Positions 7,974-13,854 of a stretch of 32,843 bases of DNA are shown piece after piece. The notes beneath the pieces were generated by a model. That model worked only from the letters and a program-made list of their open reading frames with translations, made no database searches and was not told the DNA's origin. The DNA comes from a virus. The position numbers were made by a program, and so were the translations under genes. The stretch is from positions 1-32,843 of the IMG/VR virus record IMGVR_UViG_3300030109_002144. One strand, written 5' to 3'. The stretch's first letter is position 1; every line of letters begins with the position of its first letter.

Positions 7974-8594
7974 TTAATCTCCTAGTGCTGTTAATACTGA
8001 ACTGGCAAACTGTTTCCTGGCAACTTCTTGACCATGAGGAATTTCCCAATCTATTTCAATGGCATTACTTCCATCTTCCGATAAAGCTAAACCTCCTATA
8101 GCATGCATCATGGAATAAGGCTTTGTAAGGTTGCCAACAACATCCTGTAGAAAACCTACTTGCCGTTCTTTACCCTGATCGTCGTAAAGCTGTCTACCTC
8201 TGGAATCAATGTTAGGATTAAAGTCATAGGTATCAATTACCCTGTAGCCTTGCTTTGTTCGTTCAACAGTAAATTCACCAAGAGCCATTTTAATATTTTC
8301 ACCAGGATTGTTTTTGTAAAAGCTTTTAAAGTAGTCAAAGGTATCCTTGTCATTAAAATTATCCAGACCAAAATAATCTCGCATACTTTCATAACCATTA
8401 AACTTATGCCTACTGCCGACGTCGGCATCGCCTATCTGGTGATCTAGAAATTCTGTAAAAGCTTCTTGTGTTTTAGATGAAAAGACTTGGTCAATAGACA
8501 TCTTGTCTTTTTTCATAAACTCAGGCGTTAATGAATTAGCTAGGGCGTTCTTAAATAAGGATAGTGCGTCTCTCATGCATGGAGTTATGAACAA
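7974..8594 (-). CDS. Conserved-looking soluble protein of unknown function
   Basis: This 206-residue mixed alpha/beta protein has a DTYDFNPNIDSRGRQLYDD segment near residue 122 and a PYSMMHAIGGLALSEDGS segment near 160. I do not see a signal peptide or catalytic motif that I can name. The start is uncertain: ATG at 8594 and ATG at 8576 (MRDALSLF) are both possible and neither has a clear ribosome site. It follows the small terminase gene after a 104-base gap that carries a repeated GTGCGTGG motif, so a promoter may lie there. Confidence 0.6.
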   Translation of the reverse strand: MFITPCMRDALSLFKNALANSLTPEFMKKDKMSIDQVFSSKTQEAFTEFLDHQIGDADVGSRHKFNGYESMRDYFGLDNFNDKDTFDYFKSFYKNNPGENIKMALGEFTVERTKQGYRVIDTYDFNPNIDSRGRQLYDDQGKERQVGFLQDVVGNLTKPYSMMHAIGGLALSEDGSNAIEIDWEIPHGQEVARKQFASSVLTALGD

Positions 8595-8609
8595 TCATGC
8601 TAAGAAATG

Positions 8610-8619
8610 CCACGCACAA
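8610..8619 (-). promoter_or_regulatory. GTGCGTGG motif, copy 2 (possible late promoter element)
   Basis: CCACGCACAA followed by TTA repeats the motif at 4671-4680. It lies in the gap between the small terminase gene and the next late gene, and on the minus strand TTGTGC is followed 17 bases later by GATTGT. A role as a promoter or packaging-related site is speculative. Confidence 0.3.
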
Positions 8620-8698
8620 TTACGAGCCTTGAGAGAAAAAAATCTGAGAGTGGGTGGAGTAACAGAGTGGAACTAGGCTTTTTTGACCCCTACACCCT

Positions 8699-9079
8699 TC
8701 ATCCTAGATCGATGCTAACACTAATATCTCCAGCATGAAGATGCATGTGTTTATCTGGTGCTTTAAAGCCTGCACGATCTAAGATATCCTTGCTTGCTTC
8801 AAGCTGAACGTACTCACTCTTAGCACCACGAGCGAGTTCAATAAGCTTTGCTGTAGCAGTCGTAGCGTTAAGTCCGAGGGTTTCTTGAATCCTCGTCATC
8901 ATATATGCTTGGACATGCTTCAGTCGCAAAGCTTTACTGGCTGTCACTCTCCCACTGTCTCCAGTTGCGTAGCCAGCTTCAAGACTTGCATCTTTAATCG
9001 AACATCCTTTTGCTACCAACGTATCAACCAAAGCCGTCTGTTTCGCCGTCAATGTCCGACTTGTATCTATCTTATTCAT
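8699..9079 (-). CDS. Terminase small subunit
   Basis: This 126-residue protein has the usual small-terminase layout. An N-terminal helix-turn-helix region (LTAKQTALVDTLVAKGCSIKDA then LEAGYAT, residues 10-43) is followed by a helical oligomerisation part (GRVTASKALRLKHVQAYM) and a C-terminal ASKDILDRAGFKAPDKH segment seen in many TerS proteins. It would recognise the packaging start and load TerL. It is the first gene of the late arm, next to the divergent control region, and an AGGGGG run about 11 bases before the ATG may serve as ribosome site. Confidence 0.8.
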   Translation of the reverse strand: MNKIDTSRTLTAKQTALVDTLVAKGCSIKDASLEAGYATGDSGRVTASKALRLKHVQAYMMTRIQETLGLNATTATAKLIELARGAKSEYVQLEASKDILDRAGFKAPDKHMHLHAGDISVSIDLG

Positions 9080-9186
9080 TTGGCAAACACCCCCTATATC
9101 CCCCTCTTTACAGACTAAATATGCACCCTGTCAACACACAAAAGATAATAGATGCCATTCGCAAAGGAGCGAATGGTAGCTTATCG

Positions 9187-9778
9187 TATTACCTCGACCA
9201 AATAAAGAGCCTAAGATGCCATGTCTACCAACTCTTAAGTACGGTACATTATGCTCCAATTAATGTATCGAAACTCAGAGTGGTACTAAGCACCCATGAA
9301 CTTGTTATTATAAGTCGCAGTTTCACAAGACGACAAAGTATAAATAAACATCTAAATCTGTGATGTCTAACTCCTATTTCATCCAACCCACCATGCGTGT
9401 TTTTATACGACCTCGAGTTCCTTTGCCCTATGCTAAGTGTCACTAATCACTTCCATCATTTCCAGAACAAAGAACTGACTAATTCAAGTACCCTTAATCT
9501 CAGCCAGCACAACCTAACATCCAATTGATTGCGTTGCCATAAGTTAAGCGTGCGTAAAACTCATGCCATCCAACCTCTAAGATATGCAAAGAAAGTTATC
9601 TCCTGACAAAAACCAACTAAAAGACTACTAAAACCATAACTACTGTTTTCAAAGATGAAGATCTGTAAAAGTGATTTATTCCTAGCCATTTAAACTACTC
9701 CTAAAGATTTAAATCCATGCGAATTACCTAAGAATCATGCTCCAAGTCAGCATAACTCTTTATCTGATACAATTAACT
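9187..9778 (-). repeat. Left arm of long imperfect inverted repeat
   Basis: Read on the minus strand, this stretch aligns along nearly its whole length with the plus strand at 9800-10412, at roughly 70% identity by eye with many indels. Strong blocks include 9643-9656 with 9976-9989 (14 of 14), 9592-9604 with 10009-10021 (13 of 13), 9669-9680 with 9953-9964 (12 of 12) and 9573-9587 with 10022-10036. The match covers leader, gene and terminator, and fades beyond TATTACCTCGAC (9187-9198). Confidence 0.85.
9248..9689 (-). pseudogene. Decayed inverted copy of the 137-residue early gene
   Basis: On the minus strand an ATG at 9689 begins ATGGCTAGGAATAAATCA, matching the start of the gene at 9944. 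The frame hits a stop after 42 codons, and later homology lies in shifted frames up to a CATAAT near 9248 that matches the end of the intact gene. A leader with GGAGTA and a decayed terminator-like stretch (about 9200-9232) are also matched. The copy cannot make the full protein. It faces the late arm, so transcription from a copied promoter could now read into the terminase gene. Confidence 0.8.
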
Positions 9779-9813
9779 GTGCGCTCCAAGAATCCGTAAA
9801 GTTAATGTATCAG
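9764..9813. repeat. Central inverted repeat of the control region
   Basis: CTGATACAATTAACT (9764-9778) faces AGTTAATGTATCAG (9800-9813), pairing over 14 bases with one bulged base around a 21-base loop. It is the innermost and best preserved part of the long inverted duplication. It could extrude as a cruciform or bind a dimeric protein on both sides. An origin or regulator site is possible but not shown. Confidence 0.7.
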
Positions 9814-9814
9814 A

Positions 9815-9875
9815 CTTTATATTGCTGTTCGCTAGATGCTAAGCCTTCGGCTTGGCGAACAGTAGCTTGTAGGTG
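9815..9875. other. 61-base hairpin segment present in one arm only
   Basis: In the right arm TGTATCAGA and TAAAGAG are separated by about 61 bases, whereas in the left arm they are adjacent. The extra segment contains CTGTTCGC (9825-9832) pairing with GCGAACAG (9855-9862). Inside it lies a second hairpin, AAGCC-TTC-GGCTT (9841-9853). It may be a small inserted palindromic element, or the left arm may have lost it. As RNA it would fold strongly in the early leader. Confidence 0.6.
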
Positions 9876-9888
9876 TAAAGAGTGATGC

Positions 9889-9934
9889 TTTGGTTTCCAC
9901 ATGATGGTAATTCCCATCGATTTAAACCAAGGAG
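9889..9934 (+). promoter_or_regulatory. Nested hairpin overlapping the first early ribosome site
   Basis: TTGGTTT (9890-9896) can pair with AAACCAA (9924-9930), and inside it GATGG (9903-9907) pairs with CCATC (9914-9918). The last bases of the outer stem overlap the AAGGAG ribosome site at 9929-9934. Translation of the 137-residue protein could be tuned by opening of this fold. The left arm has lost the outer pairing. Confidence 0.45.
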
Positions 9935-9943
9935 TACTAGAAA

Positions 9944-10357
9944 ATGCCTAAAAATAAATCACTTACAGATCTAACATCTTTGAAAACAGCAGTTATTAAC
10001 CACCACACAGGAGATAACTTTGCATATCTAAGAGGTCAAATGGCACGAGACGCATGCTTTACTTCTAACAACGCAATCAGTTGGAAGGTTGAGCAAATGT
10101 CAGAGGTTAAGGGTGAATTAGTCGTCCTTCGCTCTGAAAATGCTGGTAGTGAAGTGACAACTAATCAGATGTCAAAGAAACTCGACGTCTACAAAAACAT
10201 GCAAGCTGAATTAGCTGAACTAGAACTAAGACATAAAGCAGATTTAGCTGTTCATTCACACTTTGTCGGCGAAACATGGACTAAGAATAAAAAGTCCAAG
10301 GTTACTAAGAACCAACTAGCTGAGTTGGAAGAAATCGATAAATTAATTGCATCATAA
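9944..10357 (+). CDS. First early protein, unknown function
   Basis: This 137-residue hydrophilic protein has a helical core (about residues 50-95, with Glu/Leu/Lys heptad-like spacing QAELAELELRHKADL) and a Lys-rich stretch near the end (TWTKNKKSKVTKNQ). I do not recognise a family. It is the first gene of the rightward arm, has an excellent ribosome site (AAGGAG, nine bases before ATG) and its own strong terminator, which fits a highly expressed early protein such as a host-takeover factor. A decayed inverted copy lies to its left. Confidence 0.75.
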   Translation: MPKNKSLTDLTSLKTAVINHHTGDNFAYLRGQMARDACFTSNNAISWKVEQMSEVKGELVVLRSENAGSEVTTNQMSKKLDVYKNMQAELAELELRHKADLAVHSHFVGETWTKNKKSKVTKNQLAELEEIDKLIAS

Positions 10358-10369
10358 TAACCTCCCTAA

Positions 10370-10400
10370 AGAGTCGGCAGAAATGTCGGCTCTTTTTTTT
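10370..10400 (+). terminator. Intrinsic terminator after first early gene
   Basis: AGAGTCGGC (10370-10378) pairs with GTCGGCTCT (10385-10393) through nine pairs including two G-U pairs, with a six-base loop, and is followed by eight T bases (10393-10400). This is the clearest rho-independent terminator in the window. It separates the first early gene from the rest of the arm. Confidence 0.85.
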
Positions 10401-10443
10401 GTCGAGTTAATAAAGTTGGTTACGAAATAAAGGAGTGTATAAT

Positions 10444-10602
10444 ATGTATAAGGTAGTGGTAAGTGTAAGATATAACACAACGTATTGGACTGATTACACA
10501 ATCAGAGAAACCAAATACTTTTTCCATGCTGTAAAGATTATAAACAAAATAAAAAACATGGAAGATGCAAACACTCGCATAGAAATAAAACCAATCTTAT
10601 AA
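10444..10602 (+). CDS. 52-residue unknown early protein
   Basis: ATG lies at 10444 and TAA ends at 10602, with AAAGGAG placed eight bases before the start. The product begins MYKVVVSVRYNTTYWTDYTI and ends NTRIEIKPIL, giving a short beta-helix-beta pattern with a basic helix in the middle. The ribosome site and the beta-alpha-beta rhythm support a real gene. Function unknown. It is short enough to be missed by length filters. Confidence 0.7.
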   Translation: MYKVVVSVRYNTTYWTDYTIRETKYFFHAVKIINKIKNMEDANTRIEIKPIL

Positions 10603-10693
10603 AAACCAAAGACCTCGCCGTCTAGCTTGTATTAGTAGTAGTAATGACGGCGTCAGAACATCCATCAATAATTCATATTAAAGGAGTAGAGAA

Positions 10694-10882
10694 ATGAAAC
10701 TAGCATTATGGTTTGGAATCTTTATCAGCTTACAAATAATTGTAATGCTTCATCACTATCCAGAGATCATGGGTAGTTGGTCAGGCATATGGCAATTAAT
10801 ATTCATAGGAATAATTGGTAATTGTATTGTCCACTTATTCATAGTTATACCATCAATGGAGAAACATAATGAAAAGATTTGA
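10694..10882 (+). CDS. Small two-segment membrane protein
   Basis: This 62-residue protein has two likely membrane segments, at about residues 2-20 (LALWFGIFISLQIIVML) and 33-54 (WQLIFIGIIGNCIVHLFIV), with a short charged tail. It has an AAAGGAG ribosome site and overlaps the next gene by 14 bases. Early phage membrane proteins may act in superinfection exclusion or host takeover, but no family is recognised. Confidence 0.65.
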   Translation: MKLALWFGIFISLQIIVMLHHYPEIMGSWSGIWQLIFIGIIGNCIVHLFIVIPSMEKHNEKI

Positions 10883-11051
10883 TGTTAACCGTTATCTTGA
10901 ATTTCATATATATGACCATGATGAAGAGGAGTCATTTCAAATCGTTGGTAAGAGTAACTTTATGCGTTGGTTAAATGGACACGCAGACCGAACAAGATAT
11001 TCTTTCTTTTCAACATATGAAAAACTTAAAAAATATATAGGAGAAACATAA
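10869..11051 (+). CDS. 60-residue unknown early protein
   Basis: The product begins MKRFDVNRYLEFHIYDHDEE and contains an aromatic-rich, charged C-terminal half. Its start lies inside the preceding gene, behind a GGAG site, and its stop overlaps the ATG of the ArdC-like gene, so the three are probably one transcript. No family is recognised. An acidic small protein immediately before an antirestriction gene could be a partner or another anti-defence protein, which is a guess from position. Confidence 0.6.
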   Translation: MKRFDVNRYLEFHIYDHDEEESFQIVGKSNFMRWLNGHADRTRYSFFSTYEKLKKYIGET

Positions 11052-11911
11052 TGAGTAAACCTGAACGTATCCTGAAGAAAATGATTGAACGCATTGAAGA
11101 GTGCAGTCAAAGCTGGGTTATGCCTTGGCATCAGAACGATTTTAGTATGCCAATCAGCATTAAAGGACATCAGTATCAAGGATTAAATTCAATATGGCTT
11201 TGGATGTGTAAAGACATGCAAGGCTATTCATCGAATCAATGGGGAACCTATCAGCAATGGAAAGCAATCGGTGGCAATCTTGGTGGACAATCAGCATCAG
11301 CATTTGACCAATATATATTACAACCCAAATTAATAAAGGATGACGACGACAATAAATTCCTTAAAGGATTTAAAACATGGGCTGTATTTAATCGTGACCA
11401 GGTCAAAGGTCTTTCTAGTATTGAAAGCGATCAACCATTTAAAACAGTGTATTCAATAAACCCAGATAAAAGACACGCCGTTCAAACATATATATCATCA
11501 ACAAAAGCTGTCATTGTTCATAAAGAAAACAAAGCATATTACCGACCATCACAAGATTTAATTAACATGCCTGATGTCAGTAAGTTTAAAGATGAATTGT
11601 TTTATTATTCTACACTGTTCCATGAACTTTCTCATTGGACAGGTGCGAAGAATAGATTGAATAGAAACTTCTCACGCAAAAGAAAAGACTATGCATTTGA
11701 AGAACTGATTGCTGAAATGACATCAGCATTTCTTTCATCACAATTAGGTATTGCATCACAACCAACAGAAGATTGTATTACCTATATGAAATCATGGATT
11801 TCTGCTATGAAAGAACAACCAAAAATACTTTGGGATGCTATTACACATGCCAAAGATTCCATGAATTATTGCAATAATTTACAGCAATTTGAACAATTAA
11901 AGGTTGCTTAA
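11051..11911 (+). CDS. ArdC-like antirestriction protein
   Basis: This 286-residue protein has the two-part ArdC layout. Residues about 1-130 form the N-terminal ssDNA-binding domain (SWVMPWHQNDFSMPISIKGH, YQGLNSIWLW, AVFNRDQVKGL). The rest is a zinc metallopeptidase-like domain with HELSHWTG at 191-198 and the downstream acidic ligand region YAFEELIAEM at 214-223. ArdC proteins protect incoming DNA from type I restriction and some type II enzymes. An early position in the entering genome fits that job. All expected metal ligands are present. Its neighbours in the early arm include other likely anti-defence genes. Confidence 0.88.
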   Translation: MSKPERILKKMIERIEECSQSWVMPWHQNDFSMPISIKGHQYQGLNSIWLWMCKDMQGYSSNQWGTYQQWKAIGGNLGGQSASAFDQYILQPKLIKDDDDNKFLKGFKTWAVFNRDQVKGLSSIESDQPFKTVYSINPDKRHAVQTYISSTKAVIVHKENKAYYRPSQDLINMPDVSKFKDELFYYSTLFHELSHWTGAKNRLNRNFSRKRKDYAFEELIAEMTSAFLSSQLGIASQPTEDCITYMKSWISAMKEQPKILWDAITHAKDSMNYCNNLQQFEQLKVA

Positions 11912-11935
11912 TTAGGTGCATTAATGCAGTATAAT
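11904..11935 (+). promoter_or_regulatory. Promoter with TGCATTAATGCA operator (site 1)
   Basis: A perfect -10 (TATAAT, 11930-11935) follows directly after the 12-base perfect palindrome TGCATTAATGCA (11917-11928). Only a weak -35 is visible (TTGCTT at 11904-11909). The palindrome fills the spacer, as in many repressor-controlled promoters. It would drive the genes at 11965 and 12195. The same palindrome recurs at 12477-12488. Confidence 0.7.
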
Positions 11936-11964
11936 ACTATATAATTAACCAAGGAGAACTATTT

Positions 11965-12198
11965 ATGCAGTATGTAGATGAAACAAATGAAAAAGTTTTA
12001 TGCGACACAATATGTTATGCTACCGAAGATCCAATTATTGTAGCGTCATATATAAATCGTTTAAAAGAATATTTTTATCCTCTTAATCACGGACATTTAG
12101 AATCACTCGAAGCTGAAGTTAATGCAAAGCTTGATGCTATGGCTGACGAAGCTGAAACAGAAATGATTTTAGATCACGATGAAAGGAGAGTGGTATGA
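11965..12198 (+). CDS. Small acidic unknown protein
   Basis: This 77-residue acidic, mostly helical protein (begins MQYVDETNEKVLCDTICYAT, ends with a Glu/Asp-rich stretch) lies just behind a promoter and palindromic operator. It uses the AACCAAGGAG leader sequence shared by several early genes. Its stop overlaps the ATG of the next gene. I do not recognise it. Control by the same palindrome as the helix-turn-helix gene suggests a regulatory circuit. Confidence 0.65.
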   Translation: MQYVDETNEKVLCDTICYATEDPIIVASYINRLKEYFYPLNHGHLESLEAEVNAKLDAMADEAETEMILDHDERRVV

Positions 12199-12392
12199 GC
12201 AAAGTTATTAAATTTAAAAAAGCAGAACTGCAAACAGTAAATGTGACGGCGAAAGCTACTATTACTTTTCAGTTTGAAGGTGTTAGAACCAATGAACAAA
12301 TTGAAAGTGAGTTCAAATACATCTCAGAAATAATGGATGATAATTTATCAGGCTGGAAATTCTCAATAGACTTAGATAGTTATCTACCATAA
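12195..12392 (+). CDS. Small unknown protein
   Basis: This 65-residue protein begins MSKVIKFKKAELQTVNVTAK and has a beta-rich front and a helical back. It has an AAAGGAG site inside the end of the previous gene and is followed by a terminator-like hairpin, so it closes a two-gene unit. No family is recognised. Confidence 0.65.
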   Translation: MSKVIKFKKAELQTVNVTAKATITFQFEGVRTNEQIESEFKYISEIMDDNLSGWKFSIDLDSYLP

Positions 12393-12406
12393 GAAAAAAG
12401 AAAGTG

Positions 12407-12441
12407 CCGATGGGACCCCCAAATATCCCATCGGTTCTTTC
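12407..12441 (+). terminator. Terminator-like hairpin
   Basis: CCGATGGGA (12407-12415) and TCCCATCGG (12426-12434) form a perfect nine-base stem with a ten-base loop, followed by TTCTTTCG. The T tract is interrupted, so termination may be partial. It separates the two-gene unit from the next promoter. Confidence 0.65.
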
Positions 12442-12466
12442 GACTTTAGTTAATATTAAAAAATAG

Positions 12467-12495
12467 TTGTAACCACTGCATTAATGCAGTAGAGT
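12467..12495 (+). promoter_or_regulatory. Promoter with CTGCATTAATGCAG operator (site 2), probably leaderless
   Basis: TTGTAA (12467-12472) and TAGAGT (12490-12495) make a -35/-10 pair with a 17-base spacer. The spacer contains a perfect 14-base palindrome CTGCATTAATGCAG (12476-12489). A start about seven bases after the -10 would fall on the ATG at 12502, and no ribosome site precedes that ATG. The transcript therefore looks leaderless, as with lambda cI from PRM. The pattern suggests self-regulation by the downstream protein. Confidence 0.6.
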
Positions 12496-12501
12496 ATAAA
12501 T

Positions 12502-12729
12502 ATGGAACCATATATAGTAACGTTAATTAAAAAAGCACTCGAGATAAACGTGCCAATATTAGAAGCCTTTAAAGAATCAGGTGTGCCGACGTCTACTTAC
12601 TATCGTACTATGAAAGGTTCAGAGTTGAGGTATAATACAGCAAAAGAGGTTATGGATGCACTTCACTCACTACAAAGAACCAATTCAAGTAACCGAGAAT
12701 TGGGAAAAGATAATCACAAAGCTTCGTGA
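12502..12729 (+). CDS. Small helix-turn-helix protein (possible regulator)
   Basis: This 75-residue protein contains a predicted helix-turn-helix at about residues 17-52: LEAFKESGVPTSTYYRTMKG, then a RYNTAKEVMDAL helix. This is the style of small Cro/CI-like or transposon-regulator proteins of alphaproteobacterial phages. It lacks a ribosome site and starts right after a promoter whose spacer is a perfect palindrome, so autoregulation from a leaderless mRNA is likely. It probably binds TGCATTAATGCA at both sites. Its last 74 bases overlap the next gene in another frame. Confidence 0.65.
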   Translation: MEPYIVTLIKKALEINVPILEAFKESGVPTSTYYRTMKGSELRYNTAKEVMDALHSLQRTNSSNRELGKDNHKAS

Positions 12730-12898
12730 ATATCGTAATGAACAAGGTATAAGCCAAGAAAATTTAGCCTTTGACATTGGATGCGAACCAAGCCTTGTTC
12801 AAAAATGGGAGACATATGTACGAGTGCCATCAGGATTTATGTTTAGTTGCTGGCTTGATGCACTTGGACTAGGTATTACAATTGACAAGCTCAAATAA
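12656..12898 (+). CDS. XRE-family helix-turn-helix protein
   Basis: This 80-residue protein has a clear XRE-type domain at about residues 17-58: ITKLREYRNEQGISQENLAF, then DIGCEPSLVQKWETYVRVPS. It would bind operator DNA. The ATG is inside the previous helix-turn-helix gene (74-base overlap) but has a GAGG site six bases upstream, so I accept the overlap. Two DNA-binding regulators in overlapping frames is unusual, and either could bind the early palindromes. Confidence 0.75.
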   Translation: MHFTHYKEPIQVTENWEKIITKLREYRNEQGISQENLAFDIGCEPSLVQKWETYVRVPSGFMFSCWLDALGLGITIDKLK

Positions 12899-13241
12899 AA
12901 GAAAAGGAACTTACCATGAACATTGGTGGGTAAACATACTTAACCTTTGGGGATGGCAAGCAAGACGACAACCTTTATCTGGTCAGCTTGCCGACTTTCC
13001 TGGTGATGTTGAGATCACTGTTCTTAATGAACGATTAATTGTTGAATCAAAATACCAAGCCAACGGCAAAGGTTGGTCATTCATACATAAAATTCTCCAC
13101 AAAAAAACACAAGGCTATGAACGTGATGTTCTTGTAATGAAACAAAGATCAGGTGATGCCTATCTTTGTGTCAATATTAACAATGACAAAGCACTTGCAA
13201 TTTTAAGGAGAAAACTTAATGAAAGTATTGATAGGTTGTGA
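12882..13241 (+). CDS. PD-(D/E)XK nuclease, Holliday-junction resolvase-like
   Basis: This 119-residue protein has a small Hjc/RusA-replacing nuclease layout. There is an early acidic residue in an N-terminal helix (TYHEHWWVNILNLWGW), a basic RRQPLSG turn, D42 in GDVEI, and the E55-S-K57 catalytic pair in LIVESKYQ. Such enzymes cut branched DNA before packaging or trim recombination intermediates. The start is TTG at 12882, since no ATG fits. It overlaps the XRE gene by 17 bases and the methyltransferase-like gene by 23. A restriction-like role is the main alternative. Confidence 0.7.
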   Translation: MTSSNKRKGTYHEHWWVNILNLWGWQARRQPLSGQLADFPGDVEITVLNERLIVESKYQANGKGWSFIHKILHKKTQGYERDVLVMKQRSGDAYLCVNINNDKALAILRRKLNESIDRL

Positions 13242-13854
13242 AACATCAGGCGTTGTTCGAGAAGCTTTTATCGATCAAGGTCACGATGCTTGGTCATGTG
13301 ATGTCCTCCCATCAGATGTACCAACAAACAAACATATCCAAGATGATGTACTAAATGTTCTGAGGTCAGACAGCTGGGATATGCTTATGGTCGCTCATCC
13401 ACCTTGCACTCGACTTTGTAATTCTGGTGTAAGGTGGTTGAGTAAACCACCACCGAACAAAACACTTAAACAAATGTGGAACGAACTTGAAGATGGTGCT
13501 AAATTATTTTCAGAACTTCTTAATGCTGACGTACCAAGAATTGCTGTAGAAAATCCAGTAATGCACAAACATGCAAAGCAAAGGATTGAAAACTACCAGC
13601 CATTTTCTCAAAGCATACAGCCTTGGCAGTTTGCAACTGACGACGACAGTTCAGACAACGTCAAGAAAAGAACCTGTCTTTGGTTAAAAAACCTACCAAA
13701 ATTAATACCAACAGGAAATGTCGACGGCAGTACAGCCAGAGATGAATGTCATAAAGCAGCACCTTCTAAAAATAGATGGAAGATACGCAGTAAATTCTAT
13801 CATGGTATCGCAAGAGCCATGGCAATTCAATGGGGAGATATGAACTATGTCTAA
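13219..13854 (+). CDS. Small C5-cytosine methyltransferase-like protein
   Basis: This 211-residue protein resembles the catalytic half of a C5 DNA methyltransferase. The cofactor-site motif is GCETSGVVREAF (6-17), the catalytic PPC is in HPPCTRL (60-66), and ENP stands at 111-113 where the family has ENV. A KRTCLWLKNLP motif (150-160) is typical of the phage version. There is no visible target-recognition domain, so it is shorter than normal enzymes (over 300 residues). It may methylate phage DNA against restriction or act on another base. The gene lies in the anti-defence part of the early arm. Confidence 0.7.
   Translation: MKVLIGCETSGVVREAFIDQGHDAWSCDVLPSDVPTNKHIQDDVLNVLRSDSWDMLMVAHPPCTRLCNSGVRWLSKPPPNKTLKQMWNELEDGAKLFSELLNADVPRIAVENPVMHKHAKQRIENYQPFSQSIQPWQFATDDDSSDNVKKRTCLWLKNLPKLIPTGNVDGSTARDECHKAAPSKNRWKIRSKFYHGIARAMAIQWGDMNYV

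Larger units (their letters stand above)
9080..9943. promoter_or_regulatory. Divergent control region (strand-switch, possible origin)
   Basis: These 864 bases separate the leftward late arm from the rightward early arm and hold no convincing intact gene. They contain the left arm of a long inverted duplication (9187-9778), its centre (9779-9799), part of the right arm, a 61-base one-arm-only hairpin segment (9815-9875) and a hairpin covering the first early ribosome site. C-runs (CCCCCTATATCCCCC) lie at about 9090-9105. Promoters for both arms must lie here or close by, and the symmetry is also what one would expect at an origin. No single promoter is clear enough for me to mark. Confidence 0.6.
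9800..10412 (+). repeat. Right arm of long imperfect inverted repeat
   Basis: This arm carries the intact early gene (9944-10357) with its leader and terminator. It is the partner of 9187-9778 on the other strand. Relative to the left arm it has an extra segment at 9815-9875 and lacks about 24 bases near 9990-10008. Confidence 0.85.

Noticed and set aside
9121-9363. Plus-strand 80-codon frame resembling a winged-helix protein (MHPVNTQKIIDAIRKGANGS)
   Set aside because: It has no ribosome site, and most of it is the reverse strand of the decayed inverted copy of the early gene, which explains the sequence better.
9815-9875. Attachment site or tRNA fragment
   Set aside because: The nested hairpin does not have a tRNA arm pattern and no integrase is present.
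10602-10693. Another small gene between 10602 and 10694
   Set aside because: No frame with a start and ribosome site is present. The stretch holds a CGCCGTC/GACGGCG inverted pair and the ribosome site of the next gene.
12502-12898. Lysogeny switch (CI/Cro pair)
   Set aside because: The layout resembles one, but there is no integrase, excisionase, partition gene or attachment site, so I treat the proteins as timing regulators.
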